A stretch of 64,000 nucleotides of DNA. Source: Rhodobacteraceae bacterium S2214. Lineage in GTDB: Bacteria; Pseudomonadota; Alphaproteobacteria; Rhodobacterales; Rhodobacteraceae. The translations under genes were made by a program, and so were the position numbers. Location of the stretch: contig CP081161.1 of NCBI GenBank assembly GCA_025141675.1, forward strand, positions 1,338,001 through 1,402,000. Direction: 5' to 3'. The notes beneath the pieces are model-generated. The model was given only the letters and a program-made list of their open reading frames with translations, was not told the origin of the DNA and searched no databases. Shown here piece after piece: positions 1 through 9,392 of this stretch; the stretch's first letter is position 1, and each line of letters opens with the position of its first letter.

Positions 1-309
1 GCGATCACAGGACCGCCTGTGTCGCTGACGCGGGATGATTTGCACTGGCAACTGACGGTTCCGGATGATGGTTCGCTGCCGATGCAAGGCGGGTATCCGT
101 CGCTGTTGAAATGGGGGGCAGGGATTACGCCGCCGTCCGGATCATTGCCTGCCAGCGGTGTACGCCTGACCAAATGGGAGGTGTGGCACCCGCAAGCCGA
201 TTGGCTGCGCGAGGTGATCACCCTTGATACCGACGTTGTTTGTTTCCAGTCTGGTCCGGTCGGTTTCAAAGCTACCTTCGAGACGCCCAACGGGACCGTT
301 GTGCTGTGA
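1..309 (+). CDS. VOC/glyoxalase-like domain protein, C-terminal part (5' end outside window)
   Basis: The frame is open from the first base of the window, so the start lies upstream and only the last 102 residues are visible. The pattern of a proline-leucine-tryptophan core (PSLLKW) followed by a leucine-rich strand ending in a W-x-x-W-H-P motif resembles the second half of the glyoxalase-like domain (PF13468, VOC superfamily). The substrate cannot be read from the sequence. The stop overlaps the start of the downstream GNAT gene by four bases, so the two are probably co-translated. Family assignment is moderate because half of the protein is missing. Confidence 0.6.
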   Translation, partial: AITGPPVSLTRDDLHWQLTVPDDGSLPMQGGYPSLLKWGAGITPPSGSLPASGVRLTKWEVWHPQADWLREVITLDTDVVCFQSGPVGFKATFETPNGTVVL

Positions 310-782
310 TCATTCGCCCCGCTACCCGCGCTGATGCGCCCAAGGTGGCGGAGATCATGAACCAGATCATTACCGATACGACTGCGACCTTTACGACCGT
401 GACAAAGACCGTAGATCAGGTCGCGACAGAAATTTCGCCGCCGCAACCCTGTCTGGTTGTTGATTTTGACGGTGAGGTTGCGGGCTACGCGCGTTATTTC
501 AGTTTCCGCACTGGCCCCGGCTATGCGCATGTCGCCGAATATTCGATTGCTTTATCAGAAGCGGCGCAAGGGCACGGTACGGGGCGGGCATTGCTGAATG
601 GACTATGTGATCTGGCGCGTTCTAATACGATAAAGCAGATCATCGGTGCCGTAAGCAGCGACAATGATGCCGCAATCAAGTTTCATCTTTCCAACGGGTT
701 TGCGCAGGTCGGGCGACTGCCTGACGCGGGGCAAAAGTGGGGCAAATCGCTTGATCTCATTTTTATGCAAAAACGGCTCTGA
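306..782 (+). CDS. GNAT family N-acetyltransferase
   Basis: This 158-residue protein should transfer an acetyl group from acetyl-CoA to an amine. It has the GNAT layout: an N-terminal IIRPAT strand, a central beta strand (VAEYSIAL), the pyrophosphate-binding loop QGHGTGRALL near residues 87-96, and a late N-x-x-A-I-x-F-x-x-x-N-G-F segment that normally packs against CoA. The general look is that of phosphinothricin/methionine-sulfone acetyltransferase-like proteins, but the substrate is unknown. I chose the GTG at 306 because it overlaps the stop of the VOC gene (GTGA) and places the IIRPAT strand at the N terminus; the longer open frame back to 240 runs inside the upstream gene. Confidence 0.8.
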   Translation: MIIRPATRADAPKVAEIMNQIITDTTATFTTVTKTVDQVATEISPPQPCLVVDFDGEVAGYARYFSFRTGPGYAHVAEYSIALSEAAQGHGTGRALLNGLCDLARSNTIKQIIGAVSSDNDAAIKFHLSNGFAQVGRLPDAGQKWGKSLDLIFMQKRL

Positions 783-813
783 CATCCGGGGCACAAACCG
801 CTAAACTTGGGTC

Positions 814-1518
814 ATGTCGATTTGGTCCCGCATTGCTGACGCGCTTTCTGCCCTTACCTCTGGTGAAGGGTTGTCTGCTGTGTTTGATCGGTTGCGGACG
901 TCGCCGGACAAATCGGTGGCGTTTACCATCGCCGTCATCGCTTTGGGCGCAAAAATGGCCAAAGCGGACGGCCACGTGACCCGTGATGAGGTCACGGCCT
1001 TTCGCGAAGTGTTCCACATCGCGCCCGAAGATGAACACAAAGCTGCCCGCGTTTTCAACCTCGCGCGGCAGGATGTGACCGGTTTCGACGACTACGCACG
1101 GCGAATCAAAGCGATGTACGCGCAGGACGACGCGCCGTTGTGTGATTTGATGGAAGGGTTGTTCCACATTGCGTTGGCGGACGGTGAATACCATCCGAAC
1201 GAAAACATCTTCCTTGAAGAAGTCGCTGGTATTTTCGGGTTCAGCCACCAAAGATTTACACGCATTCGGTCGCAATTCGTACCTGATGCTGATCGCGATC
1301 CTTATGACGTCTTGGGGGTGCCTACAGGCGCAGACATGGCAGCCGTGCGCAAGGCGTGGCGCCGATTGGTGCGCGAAAGCCACCCAGACCAGCTGCGCGC
1401 ACGCGGGGTGCCGGAAGAGGCCGTGAAACTAGCTGAGGCACGCCTGATTGCCGTGAATAAAGCATGGGAACAGATCAACGCGGCGCGATCCAATCATGAC
1501 GATTTCACACCCGCATGA
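814..1518 (+). CDS. TerB-like and DnaJ-domain co-chaperone (DjlA type)
   Basis: The protein has 234 residues. Residues about 30-130 form a TerB-like helical domain (tellurite-resistance/DjlA fold) with two acidic A-D-G-x-x-x-x-x-E motifs. A C-terminal J domain starts at DPYDVLGV (about 162) and contains the HPD tripeptide near residue 190, which in this family stimulates the ATPase of DnaK. Unlike E. coli DjlA there is no obvious N-terminal membrane helix, so a soluble co-chaperone is the simplest reading. Its stop overlaps the next start by four bases (ATGA at 1515-1518), which indicates translational coupling with the EEP-fold protein. Confidence 0.85.
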   Translation: MSIWSRIADALSALTSGEGLSAVFDRLRTSPDKSVAFTIAVIALGAKMAKADGHVTRDEVTAFREVFHIAPEDEHKAARVFNLARQDVTGFDDYARRIKAMYAQDDAPLCDLMEGLFHIALADGEYHPNENIFLEEVAGIFGFSHQRFTRIRSQFVPDADRDPYDVLGVPTGADMAAVRKAWRRLVRESHPDQLRARGVPEEAVKLAEARLIAVNKAWEQINAARSNHDDFTPA

Positions 1519-2537
1519 CGAAGCAACTGCGCATCGCCACCTATAACGTGGAATGGTTCAACACCTTGTTCGATGATGCGGGTGCTTTGCATAATTCCGA
1601 CGAATGGTCGGGGCGGTGGGATGTGACGCGCGCCCAACAAACAGCGGCGCTGGGGCTGGTTTTTCAGGCGATGGATGCAGACGGCATCATGATCATCGAA
1701 GCGCCCGACAGTAGCCGTAACCGCGACGGTGTCACCGCGCTGGAAACATTTGCTGCGCATTTTGGGTTGCGGGCACGCAAAGCGGTCATCGGGTTTACGA
1801 ATGATACGCAGCAGGAAATTGCGTTTCTCTACGATCCTGATGTGATTACGGCGGTGCATGATCCGATCGGCGATCTGGACGTCGAAAGTCCTGCGCCGCG
1901 TTTTGATGCCGAATTGCGTGTCGACCTTGATTCTGACGCGGCGCTTGATGTGGTCAGGTGGTCAAAACCGCCGTTGGAAATTGCAGCGAAGGTCGAAGAA
2001 AAAGCGTTTCGTTTCATAGGGGTGCACGCGAAATCAAAGGCCCCGCATGGTGCGCGCAATGATGCGGAAGCTGCACGGATTTCCATTCAGAACCGCCGCA
2101 AACAACTCGCGCAATGTATCTGGCTGCGGCAGCGGGTGAACCAACACCTTGATGCGGGCGACGACCTGATCGTGATGGGCGACTTCAATGATGGTCCGGG
2201 GCTGGATGAATTCGAAAAGCTGTTTGGCCGTTCAAGTATCGAAATTGTGCTGGGCGAAGAAAACGCAGCCCCGCTGTATGATCCGCACGCGGCGCTTGTT
2301 CTTGGACGCCGGATCGGCGTGGCCCCTGCGACGTCACGATTCAAGCAGCGCAACGGGACTTATCTGAACGCGCTTTTGGATTACGTTATGGTGTCACCGG
2401 ACCTGCGCAAAATGGATCCAAACTGGCAGATTTGGCACCCTTTTGATCACCCCGCCTGTTATGACAATTTGCCTTTGCGCGAAGCACTGCTTGCCGCGTC
2501 TGATCATTTTCCTGTCACGCTTGACCTGACGCTCTGA
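1515..2537 (+). CDS. Endonuclease/exonuclease/phosphatase-fold hydrolase
   Basis: This 340-residue protein belongs to the metal-dependent EEP superfamily (DNase I, sphingomyelinase and inositol phosphatase relatives). It opens with the strand ATYNVEWFN (residues 8-16), has the catalytic GDFND motif around residue 222, and ends with the S-D-H-F-P-V motif that carries the general-base histidine. There is no signal peptide, so it is probably cytoplasmic. Whether the substrate is a nucleic acid, a phospholipid head group or a sugar phosphate cannot be decided here. It is coupled to the upstream DnaJ-domain gene by a four-base overlap. Confidence 0.8.
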   Translation: MTKQLRIATYNVEWFNTLFDDAGALHNSDEWSGRWDVTRAQQTAALGLVFQAMDADGIMIIEAPDSSRNRDGVTALETFAAHFGLRARKAVIGFTNDTQQEIAFLYDPDVITAVHDPIGDLDVESPAPRFDAELRVDLDSDAALDVVRWSKPPLEIAAKVEEKAFRFIGVHAKSKAPHGARNDAEAARISIQNRRKQLAQCIWLRQRVNQHLDAGDDLIVMGDFNDGPGLDEFEKLFGRSSIEIVLGEENAAPLYDPHAALVLGRRIGVAPATSRFKQRNGTYLNALLDYVMVSPDLRKMDPNWQIWHPFDHPACYDNLPLREALLAASDHFPVTLDLTL

Positions 2538-2567
2538 TTTGGAAAACCTGCATCGTGTCCCTATATT

Positions 2568-2948
2568 ATGGGTATGAAACAGATATTGATCCCCGTTTTC
2601 GCCCTGTCACTTGCTGCAAGCCCGCTTGCTGCGCAAACCGATGCCCCCGCACCCGAAGATGATGGTGTGAGCCTGATGGAAGAGGGGGCCAAGCTGTTGT
2701 TGCGCGGGCTTTTGACGGAAATGGAACCCGCATTGGATGATCTGCAGGGCCTCGCCGAAGAGATGGGGCCGCGGATGCAAATGCTGACGGATCAAATGGG
2801 GCCTGCCTTTGCCGATCTGTTGGATCAGATCGACGATATCGCCCAGTATCAGGCACCAGAGTTTCTGCCGAACGGGGACATTATCATTCGCAGACGCGAT
2901 GACGCGCCGGAATTTACGCCTGAACTGCCTGAGGACATCGAACTTTAG
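2568..2948 (+). CDS. Small exported protein of unknown function
   Basis: The 126-residue product begins with a short signal peptide (MKQILIPVFALSLAASPLAAQ, cleavage after AxA). The mature part is acidic and mostly helical, with repeated methionine-glycine steps (EMGPRMQMLTDQMGPAFADLLDQI) followed by a proline-rich tail. Similar short periplasmic proteins occur in Rhodobacteraceae, sometimes with misleading ATPase labels; no ATPase motif is visible here. A start at 2574 (second methionine) is equally possible because neither start has a clear ribosome binding site. It ends four bases before the convergent ppx gene. Confidence 0.6.
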   Translation: MGMKQILIPVFALSLAASPLAAQTDAPAPEDDGVSLMEEGAKLLLRGLLTEMEPALDDLQGLAEEMGPRMQMLTDQMGPAFADLLDQIDDIAQYQAPEFLPNGDIIIRRRDDAPEFTPELPEDIEL

Positions 2949-2952
2949 CGGG

Positions 2953-4503
2953 CTATTTCGCGAACTTGACCTTGCCCGTGCCGTTTAGCGCTGTTGCGAG
3001 CGCATTAAATCGGGCCTCGGCGACTTCACCGAACAAAGGTTCGGCGTCTTTGGTCAGCCGTAGATGCAATTCGGCCGATTTTGGCTTCCACTTCAGCGTG
3101 CCGGGGTCCTGTTTTCCATCGACCCACAGCATGGCCCCCAAACGCATGGCCCGCCCAAGGATTTCAGCGTCTTTGATTTGCCGATCATCCAGCATGTCGA
3201 TCAGATCACTAAACCGCCCGCCGCCGGGTTTCGACGTGTAGCGATACATCAAAGCCAAGCCCATGAAGACCCGTTCGTAGTGCTTCAACCCACCAAGATT
3301 GGCGCGGGTCGCGTTGTCGAACGTCACCTCTGCGCGATAATCCGGGTGCGCACGCCAACTGACATCATGCAGCAAGCAGGCAGCCTTAATGATCCTTTTG
3401 CGTTGCCAATTTGCACGTGGAAACAATGGCTTGACGAAATCGTACAGGATGCGGCCAAAGCCGGGCAGGCGCGCATCTTTGCTTTCGGCAAAACGGCAAG
3501 CTTCGATCAACGGATCACGTTCGCGCAGTTCGCGCGGCATTTGTTCGTACAGCATTCCTTCGCGGATGCCGTAGGATGAAATGGCGATGTCTTTGGGTTT
3601 GAATTTGCGGACCAGTGATTTCAAAACAAGAATGGCCAACGGCACCAGCGACATCCGGCTGTCAGAGATATGGCATTTCGCCCGCAATTCCTGCAGGTCG
3701 GATTTGGCGATGTAATCCGCTGTTTTCGACACCTGACGCGCTGTCATCCGATATTCATGAAGAACGGTCAGCGGATGACCGCGCCGTTCCATATCGATCC
3801 GTGCAATGGCCCGCCATGATCCACCGACCAGAAAGAGACGCATCGCTTTGGGCGTGCCCATTTCGGCGTGCAATTGGGTCATGACATCGTTGATGTGAGC
3901 CTTTTTCGCTTTCTTGCCGCCTTTGATATCTCGCAGTTTAAGCGGGCCAAGCGGCGATGTCACACGTCGGCCAACGCGCCCTTCGGCAAGATCGGCTAGT
4001 TCTAGGGAAGACCCGCCAATGTCACAAACCAGACCGTAGGATCCGGGCCAGCCGAGCAAGACACCTTGGGCTGACAAACGTGCCTCTTCACGCCCATCAA
4101 TGATCCAGATTTTGATGCCTGTTTTGCGTTCAACTTCATCGCGGAAGTCGCGGCCATCGGATGCTTCGCGCACCGCTGCTGTAGCGACGGCTGTGAGCGG
4201 GGTAATGCCCATGCCTTCGGCTAATGCGGCGAAGCGGCGGATGGCGGATAGGGCGCGAACGCGGCCTTCGGGGTTCAGACGTCCGGATTCCGACAGGCCA
4301 GCGCCCAAGCCGCACATGATTTTTTCGTTGTAAAAATAGGCGGGCGACCGCGCTGCGCCATCAAACACAACCATCCGGACAGAGTTGGACCCAACGTCGA
4401 TCACACCAACGCGGCCAAGTCCCATGGCGGCTGCATCTTCGAACAAAGGTCTGCCAAATCCGCCCCAGTCGATGGCGTCGTCAGAGCTGTCAGGTCCCAG
4501 CAT
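2953..4503 (-). CDS. ppx: Exopolyphosphatase, Ppx/GppA family
   Basis: The enzyme removes terminal phosphates from polyphosphate and may also act on pppGpp. The N-terminal half has the actin-like phosphate-binding signature V-I-D-V-G-S-N-S-V-R-M (about residues 34-44) and the second glycine motif CDIGGSSLEL near residue 165. The 516-residue length includes a C-terminal helical region with an HD-like H-D-V-S-W segment. A GGGGAGA ribosome binding site precedes the ATG at 4503. It lies 68 bases downstream of ppk1 on the same strand, so synthesis and breakdown of polyphosphate are probably encoded in one transcript. Confidence 0.9.
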   Translation of the reverse strand: MLGPDSSDDAIDWGGFGRPLFEDAAAMGLGRVGVIDVGSNSVRMVVFDGAARSPAYFYNEKIMCGLGAGLSESGRLNPEGRVRALSAIRRFAALAEGMGITPLTAVATAAVREASDGRDFRDEVERKTGIKIWIIDGREEARLSAQGVLLGWPGSYGLVCDIGGSSLELADLAEGRVGRRVTSPLGPLKLRDIKGGKKAKKAHINDVMTQLHAEMGTPKAMRLFLVGGSWRAIARIDMERRGHPLTVLHEYRMTARQVSKTADYIAKSDLQELRAKCHISDSRMSLVPLAILVLKSLVRKFKPKDIAISSYGIREGMLYEQMPRELRERDPLIEACRFAESKDARLPGFGRILYDFVKPLFPRANWQRKRIIKAACLLHDVSWRAHPDYRAEVTFDNATRANLGGLKHYERVFMGLALMYRYTSKPGGGRFSDLIDMLDDRQIKDAEILGRAMRLGAMLWVDGKQDPGTLKWKPKSAELHLRLTKDAEPLFGEVAEARFNALATALNGTGKVKFAK

Positions 4504-4571
4504 GGTGTCTCCCCTTATTCGTAGAACGACCTTGTGACAGGCATGCCCCGCATGTCAATTCACAGCGAAGG

Positions 4572-6749
4572 TTAAGCTGGGTCTTCTTCGGTATGCGTCA
4601 ACTGTGGCACGTCGGATGCACCCGCTGATCCGCGCCCTGACAGCGACGGGTTTTCCATGAAGAAGCGGTGGCAGTTAAACGCAAATTCGCCATCGGGGAT
4701 GATCGGACGGGCGAAATCGCCTTCCGGCCCCATGACCCAGCTTTGCGCCACATCATGAAGGTTTGCAGCCATAATCTGACTGACGATCTGGGCTTTAACG
4801 GTGTTGTTCTTGATTTCGACCAGCGTTTCGACACGGCGGTTCAGGTTCCGGCTCATCCAATCCGCAGAGGAAATGAACACGGCGGCCTTTTTCGACGGCA
4901 GCTTGTGACCGTTTCCGAAACAAACAATCCGGGAATGTTCCAGAAAACGCCCGACAATTGATTTCACACGGATATTTTCGGACAATCCAATCACGCCGGG
5001 CCGCAGGCCACAGATGCCGCGGATCACCAGATCGATCTTCACGCCCGCCTGTGATGCTTCGTACAAGGCGTCAATCACGTCGCGTTCGATCAGCGAATTC
5101 ATCTTGGCCCAAATTACGCCTGGTTTGCCGTTTTTGACGTTCTCGATTTCGCCTTTGATCCGTTCAATCAATGTCTTTTTGAGATCAATCGGTGAAATGG
5201 CGAGATTTTCCAGACCTTCGGGTTGGGCGTAACCAGATAGGTAATTGAACACTTTTGTGGCGTCGCGTCCAAGTTTAGCGTCACATGTGAAAAGACTAAG
5301 GTCGGTGTAAATCCGCGCGGTGATCGGGTGGTAATTGCCGGTACCAAAGTGCGTGTAGGTGACCAATTTGCTGCCTTCGCGGCGCACAACGGTGCTGATC
5401 TTGGCGTGGGTTTTGTAGTTCAGGAAGCCGTACACGACATGCGCGCCGGCCCGTTCCAGACGCCGCGACTGGCGGATGTTGGCGGCTTCGTCAAAGCGGG
5501 CCTTGAGTTCGACGAGCGCTGTGACCGATTTGCCGTCTTCGGCGGCTTCGCATAGTGCCTCGACAATCGGGGACTTGCGCGATGTCCGGTACAGCGTCTG
5601 CTTAATCGCGACGACGTTAGGGTCGCGAGCAGCTTGGCGCAGAAACCGCACGACCATGTCGAAGGTTTCGTAGGGATGGTGCAGCAGCATGTCTTTTTTG
5701 CGGATGGCTGCGAACATGTCGCCGTCGTGGTCTTGCACTCGTTCAGGCACGCGTGGCGTGAACGCGGGCCAAAGCAGGTCTGCGCGGTCGTCGATGACCA
5801 GTTCCTTGAGGTCAGCGATGCCGATGAGCCCGTTTACCTCGACCATTTCATCTGCCGTCAGGTGCATTTCGGCCATGATAAACGCCTTGAGCGTATCGGG
5901 CGCACGCGCCGCCATTTTCAGCCGCACGACTTCACCACGACGCCGGCGTTTCAGGGCGGTTTCAAATTCGCGGACCAGATCTTCGGCTTCGTCCTCGACC
6001 TCCAGGTCGCTGTCACGCAGCACACGGAACGCGCCGTGGCCCTTTAGTTTGTAGCCTGGGAAAAGCTGTCCCACATGCATCAACAGCAGTTCTTCGAGCG
6101 GCAGGAACCGGTGGCCTTTTTCGGTTGGCAGCGAAATGAAGCGGTCAATCTGCGCGGGCACAGGTAGCAGGGCGCGCAACGGGCGTTTGTCGCTTGCGCG
6201 TTCCAGATCGAGCGCCAGCGCGTACCCTTCATTCGGCAAGAACGGGAACGGGTGCGCCGGATCAATTGCCAAGGGCGATAGGACCGGAAACACCTGATCC
6301 AAGAACATTTCGCTTAGGAAGGGTTTGTCGTCTTCGGTGATCGTGGCGCGGCTGAGCAGATGCATGTCTTGCTCGGCCATCTCGGCAATCAGGGTCCGGA
6401 ACACGTCCTGCTGACGGTGCAACAGCGCGCGCGCATCGACGTCGATCAGTTTCAGCTGTTCGGCTGGCGTGCGACCGTCCAAACCTGGGGTCACGTTGCC
6501 AGCAAGGGCCAATTCACGCAGGCCTGCCACGCGCACCGTATAGAATTCATCAAGGTTGGTCGCCGAAATCGATAGGAAACGTAGGCGTTCTAACAATGGC
6601 ACGCGCGGGTTTTCGGCTTCTTCGAGCACGCGGTTGTTGAAGCTAAGCCAGCTTAATTCGCGGTTCACGAACCGCGCGTCAGAGGTCATATCGAGATCAA
6701 GCGATTGCGGCGTGGCCGTATCGCTTTCTAGGAAGTCTGCGTTAATCAT
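4572..6749 (-). CDS. ppk1: Polyphosphate kinase 1
   Basis: PPK1 polymerises the gamma phosphate of ATP into polyphosphate, reversibly. The 725-residue length and domain order (N-terminal helical domain with the family signature FVNRELSWLSFNNRVLEEA, head domain, two phospholipase-D-like C-terminal domains) are typical. The autophosphorylated histidine is the one in Y-K-T-H-A-K-I, and the second catalytic histidine lies in the G-N-G-H-K segment just before the S-S-A-D-W-M-S-R-N motif. It sits between hdaA and ppx in a - strand run starting with an AI-2E-type transporter, an arrangement common in this family. Confidence 0.95.
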   Translation of the reverse strand: MINADFLESDTATPQSLDLDMTSDARFVNRELSWLSFNNRVLEEAENPRVPLLERLRFLSISATNLDEFYTVRVAGLRELALAGNVTPGLDGRTPAEQLKLIDVDARALLHRQQDVFRTLIAEMAEQDMHLLSRATITEDDKPFLSEMFLDQVFPVLSPLAIDPAHPFPFLPNEGYALALDLERASDKRPLRALLPVPAQIDRFISLPTEKGHRFLPLEELLLMHVGQLFPGYKLKGHGAFRVLRDSDLEVEDEAEDLVREFETALKRRRRGEVVRLKMAARAPDTLKAFIMAEMHLTADEMVEVNGLIGIADLKELVIDDRADLLWPAFTPRVPERVQDHDGDMFAAIRKKDMLLHHPYETFDMVVRFLRQAARDPNVVAIKQTLYRTSRKSPIVEALCEAAEDGKSVTALVELKARFDEAANIRQSRRLERAGAHVVYGFLNYKTHAKISTVVRREGSKLVTYTHFGTGNYHPITARIYTDLSLFTCDAKLGRDATKVFNYLSGYAQPEGLENLAISPIDLKKTLIERIKGEIENVKNGKPGVIWAKMNSLIERDVIDALYEASQAGVKIDLVIRGICGLRPGVIGLSENIRVKSIVGRFLEHSRIVCFGNGHKLPSKKAAVFISSADWMSRNLNRRVETLVEIKNNTVKAQIVSQIMAANLHDVAQSWVMGPEGDFARPIIPDGEFAFNCHRFFMENPSLSGRGSAGASDVPQLTHTEEDPA

Positions 6750-6810
6750 GGGCCCTGCTTAAAGCTGAAAAGCGATGGTTTTATGACGGTTTAGCGGTGA
6801 TCTTTGCAGG

Positions 6811-7479
6811 TTAGACTTCGGCCTCTACTTGCGCAAGGACCTGACCTGCCAGCTTTTCGTTCACGTCCCGTTTGTGGGTCAATGCCGCGGCATCCATCGC
6901 TTCGACAATTTCAGCAGCGGCGCGGAAAGATCGTTCAATCCGCAGTGTCAGATAAGACGGCAGTTTCGGCGACGGCATGATTTGCCGGTCGGCGAACAAT
7001 TTCATGATGATCGCCGTCAGCAGGTCATCGTCAGGATCACCGATCACAGTCGGGGTCGCAGCCTGCATACGGCTTGCCAGATCGGGCAGCGCGATGTTCC
7101 AACGCGTTGGTGCGCTGCGGGCGGTGATCAGCAGCGGCAAACCAACGTCGCGCATATGGTTATGCAGATGGAACAGGGCCGTTTCGCCCGATGCGGTCAG
7201 GGTTTCGATATCTTCGATCACGACGGGTTTCTTCGGGCGTGTCATTTCACCGGTCAGGGTCGCCGCGGGAATGATGATGGCGTCTTCGTTGGTCGCAAAA
7301 ACACGGGCCAGATGGCTTTTGCCGGACCCTTCGGGACCTGTCAGAACCAGTTTACGTTCAGGCCAGCTGTCGACATGGGTGACCAGCACGTAGGCCGCAG
7401 CATTTGCTTCGGACACGAAGAAATCCCCAGCCGTCAACGCGACCCCAGCCGGAAGGTCGAATGTAAGTTGCTCTGCCAT
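6811..7479 (-). CDS. hdaA: HdaA-type DnaA-related AAA+ ATPase (regulatory inactivation of DnaA)
   Basis: The 222-residue protein matches the AAA+ part of DnaA but lacks the DNA-binding domain IV, which is the Hda architecture. It has a beta-clamp-binding-like N terminus (QLTFDLP, residues 4-10), a Walker A loop G-P-E-G-S-G-K-S-H at about residues 49-57 and a Walker B-like VVIEDIE strand. In Caulobacter and E. coli, Hda proteins bind the clamp and trigger hydrolysis of DnaA-bound ATP. The gene begins three bases after the stop of the upstream transporter gene, so it is in the same operon. Confidence 0.88.
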   Translation of the reverse strand: MAEQLTFDLPAGVALTAGDFFVSEANAAAYVLVTHVDSWPERKLVLTGPEGSGKSHLARVFATNEDAIIIPAATLTGEMTRPKKPVVIEDIETLTASGETALFHLHNHMRDVGLPLLITARSAPTRWNIALPDLASRMQAATPTVIGDPDDDLLTAIIMKLFADRQIMPSPKLPSYLTLRIERSFRAAAEIVEAMDAAALTHKRDVNEKLAGQVLAQVEAEV

Positions 7480-7482
7480 CTA

Positions 7483-8541
7483 TTAGGTGCCTGACTTGCC
7501 GCGATACAGCAGGCTTTCTTTGTATTTTGTGATCCCGAAGCGGATCAGTACGCCGATCATCGCCGCCACGGGCACTGCAACCAGCATCCCAACGAATCCG
7601 AACAATGCGCCAAAAACCGACAATGCGAAGATCAACCAGACAGGATGAAGGCCCACAGAATTACCAACAAGGCGCGGCGTGATGATGTTGCCTTCTAGGA
7701 ATTGGCCCAACGCAAAGATCGCAGCGACGGCGGCCATCCAGCCCCATTCGCCCCAGAACTGGAAGATGGCCAGACCAATCGCCAATGCGCCGCCAACCAA
7801 CGCACCGACGTATGGGATGAACGTGATCAAACCCGCAAAAGACCCGACGACCAGCCCGAAGTTCAGCCCAACGGCCATCAGCCCAACGGCATAGAATGTG
7901 CCCATCACGAGGCACACGGTGCCCTGACCCCGGATGAACGACGCCAGCGTGCTGTCAATTTCGCGGGCCAAATGGCGCAGTGTGTCTGCGTGATCCAGCG
8001 GGATCAGGTCGTCAATGCGCGCAACCATGTTGTCCCAGTCAAGCAGAAGGTAGAATGCGACAACAGGCACAACGACCAACAAAACAAGGACGTTCAGAAG
8101 CCCTGCGGCAGAGCTTAGCAAGCCGCTGATCAGTTCGCCGCCTTTGGCTTGGATCGTTTCACCAATCGCGAGCAGCTGTTTATAGATCGTGCTTTCCTCG
8201 TCCAGCAAGGCGGGGAAGTTTGTCGTCAGGAATTCGCGTAGACGTGCGGGCGCGTCTGGAGCCGCTTCGATCAACGCGGTAGCTTGGGTGACAAGCGTCG
8301 GGATGACCAAGAGCACCAATAGAATGAAGATCAGGAATGCGGCGAGGGTGATCAGCGTGACGGATAATACACGACTAAGACCCATTTTTTCAAGCCGGTC
8401 CGCTACCGGATCAAGGCAATATGCAATCGCCCCGCCAAGGATGAACGGCATGATTACGTCGCCCAAGACCCACAACACACCGCAGAACACCGCTGTCGCG
8501 ACGCCCCAATAGACCGTTTGTTGTTGCACGCTCAGCGCCAT
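7483..8541 (-). CDS. AI-2E family membrane transporter (PerM/YdiK type)
   Basis: This 352-residue integral membrane protein has about seven to eight hydrophobic segments, with two N-terminal helices, a soluble central region (about residues 80-140) and a C-terminal cluster containing the conserved F-I-P-Y-V-G-A-L-V-G-G motif and the loop L-E-G-N-I-I-T-P-R-L-V-G. These are hallmarks of the AI-2E exporter family. Members export varied substrates; autoinducer-2 export should not be assumed. It is the first gene visible in the operon with hdaA, ppk1 and ppx. Confidence 0.88.
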   Translation of the reverse strand: MALSVQQQTVYWGVATAVFCGVLWVLGDVIMPFILGGAIAYCLDPVADRLEKMGLSRVLSVTLITLAAFLIFILLVLLVIPTLVTQATALIEAAPDAPARLREFLTTNFPALLDEESTIYKQLLAIGETIQAKGGELISGLLSSAAGLLNVLVLLVVVPVVAFYLLLDWDNMVARIDDLIPLDHADTLRHLAREIDSTLASFIRGQGTVCLVMGTFYAVGLMAVGLNFGLVVGSFAGLITFIPYVGALVGGALAIGLAIFQFWGEWGWMAAVAAIFALGQFLEGNIITPRLVGNSVGLHPVWLIFALSVFGALFGFVGMLVAVPVAAMIGVLIRFGITKYKESLLYRGKSGT

Positions 8542-8662
8542 GTGTCTTCATCCCCTGCCAATTCCCTAACAAATGGGACAAAGGGGCCGGAGGCGCAAGT
8601 CTGGACGTGTATTCAAGTCTCGGACTGACCATCCCGAAATACGGCCAGCCCGATCGTTCGGC

Positions 8663-9178
8663 TTAGTGGCAAGCAGGGCGCGTGCCTGGCAGCAGTACTT
8701 TGTCGATGACGTGGATCACGCCGTTGCTGGCTTGGATATTTGCGACGACAACGTTGGCCGTGTCGCCTGTCCCGTCAGCGATTGAAACGCCACCGTGGCT
8801 GGTGATGCAAAGACGTTCGGATGCCAAAACGGGTTTGTAGTAGTTCGAACCGGCTGCGAAATCGGACGCCTGCAGTTCACGGTCATCTACGTGGTACAGC
8901 AAGACGTTGGTCAATTGGTCTTTGTTTTCAGGCTGAAGCAATGTGGTGACGGTGCCCGCTGGCAGTGCGTCAAACGCATCGTTCAATGGCGCGTAAACTG
9001 TGAATGGACCCGGACCGGACAGCGTTTCGGCAAGGCCTGCGGCACCGACGGCTGCGACGAGTGTTGAGAACCGGTCGTCCGCGGCAGCGATGTCGACGAT
9101 TGTGTTGGCTTTGGCTGATCCTGCGAACATGGTCAGCGCGGCTGCTGCGGCGATTGCGAAGGTTTTGGTCACGGTCAT
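8663..9178 (-). CDS. Secreted fasciclin-domain protein
   Basis: A signal peptide (MTVTKTFAIAAAAALTMFAG, cleavage after SAKA-N) is followed by one FAS1 domain filling the rest of the 171 residues. The FAS1 H1 motif (GPFTVYAPLNDAF) and the H2 region (ASNGVIHVIDKVLLP) are both clear, as is the Y-H-V-D-D link between them. FAS1 domains mediate adhesion or matrix binding. Two cysteines, one in R-L-C-I and one in the last residues (P-A-C-H), could form a disulfide. The gene stands alone between the AI-2E gene and the divergent proS. Confidence 0.88.
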   Translation of the reverse strand: MTVTKTFAIAAAAALTMFAGSAKANTIVDIAAADDRFSTLVAAVGAAGLAETLSGPGPFTVYAPLNDAFDALPAGTVTTLLQPENKDQLTNVLLYHVDDRELQASDFAAGSNYYKPVLASERLCITSHGGVSIADGTGDTANVVVANIQASNGVIHVIDKVLLPGTRPACH

Positions 9179-9392
9179 TTGTCTTCCCCTAAAAATTTCC
9201 CGTCATGCGTTGTTGCATGTGATAAGGGTTACGCGGGTTCAGTGGGGCTGGTTCACTTGGCTGACAACAATGTCAGGCCTGTGAAATCTTTGATCCAAAA
9301 CCACGCTAGATACGTCGCGCGACCTTGCCACGCTGGCGTGCGGCCCTTAAACCCGTTCGCTGAAACATCCCTCGTGATAAAGGTCGCCTCCC

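Noticed and set aside
7483..8541. Autoinducer-2 exporter as function
   Set aside because: AI-2E is a family name; the window has no quorum-sensing genes that would support it.
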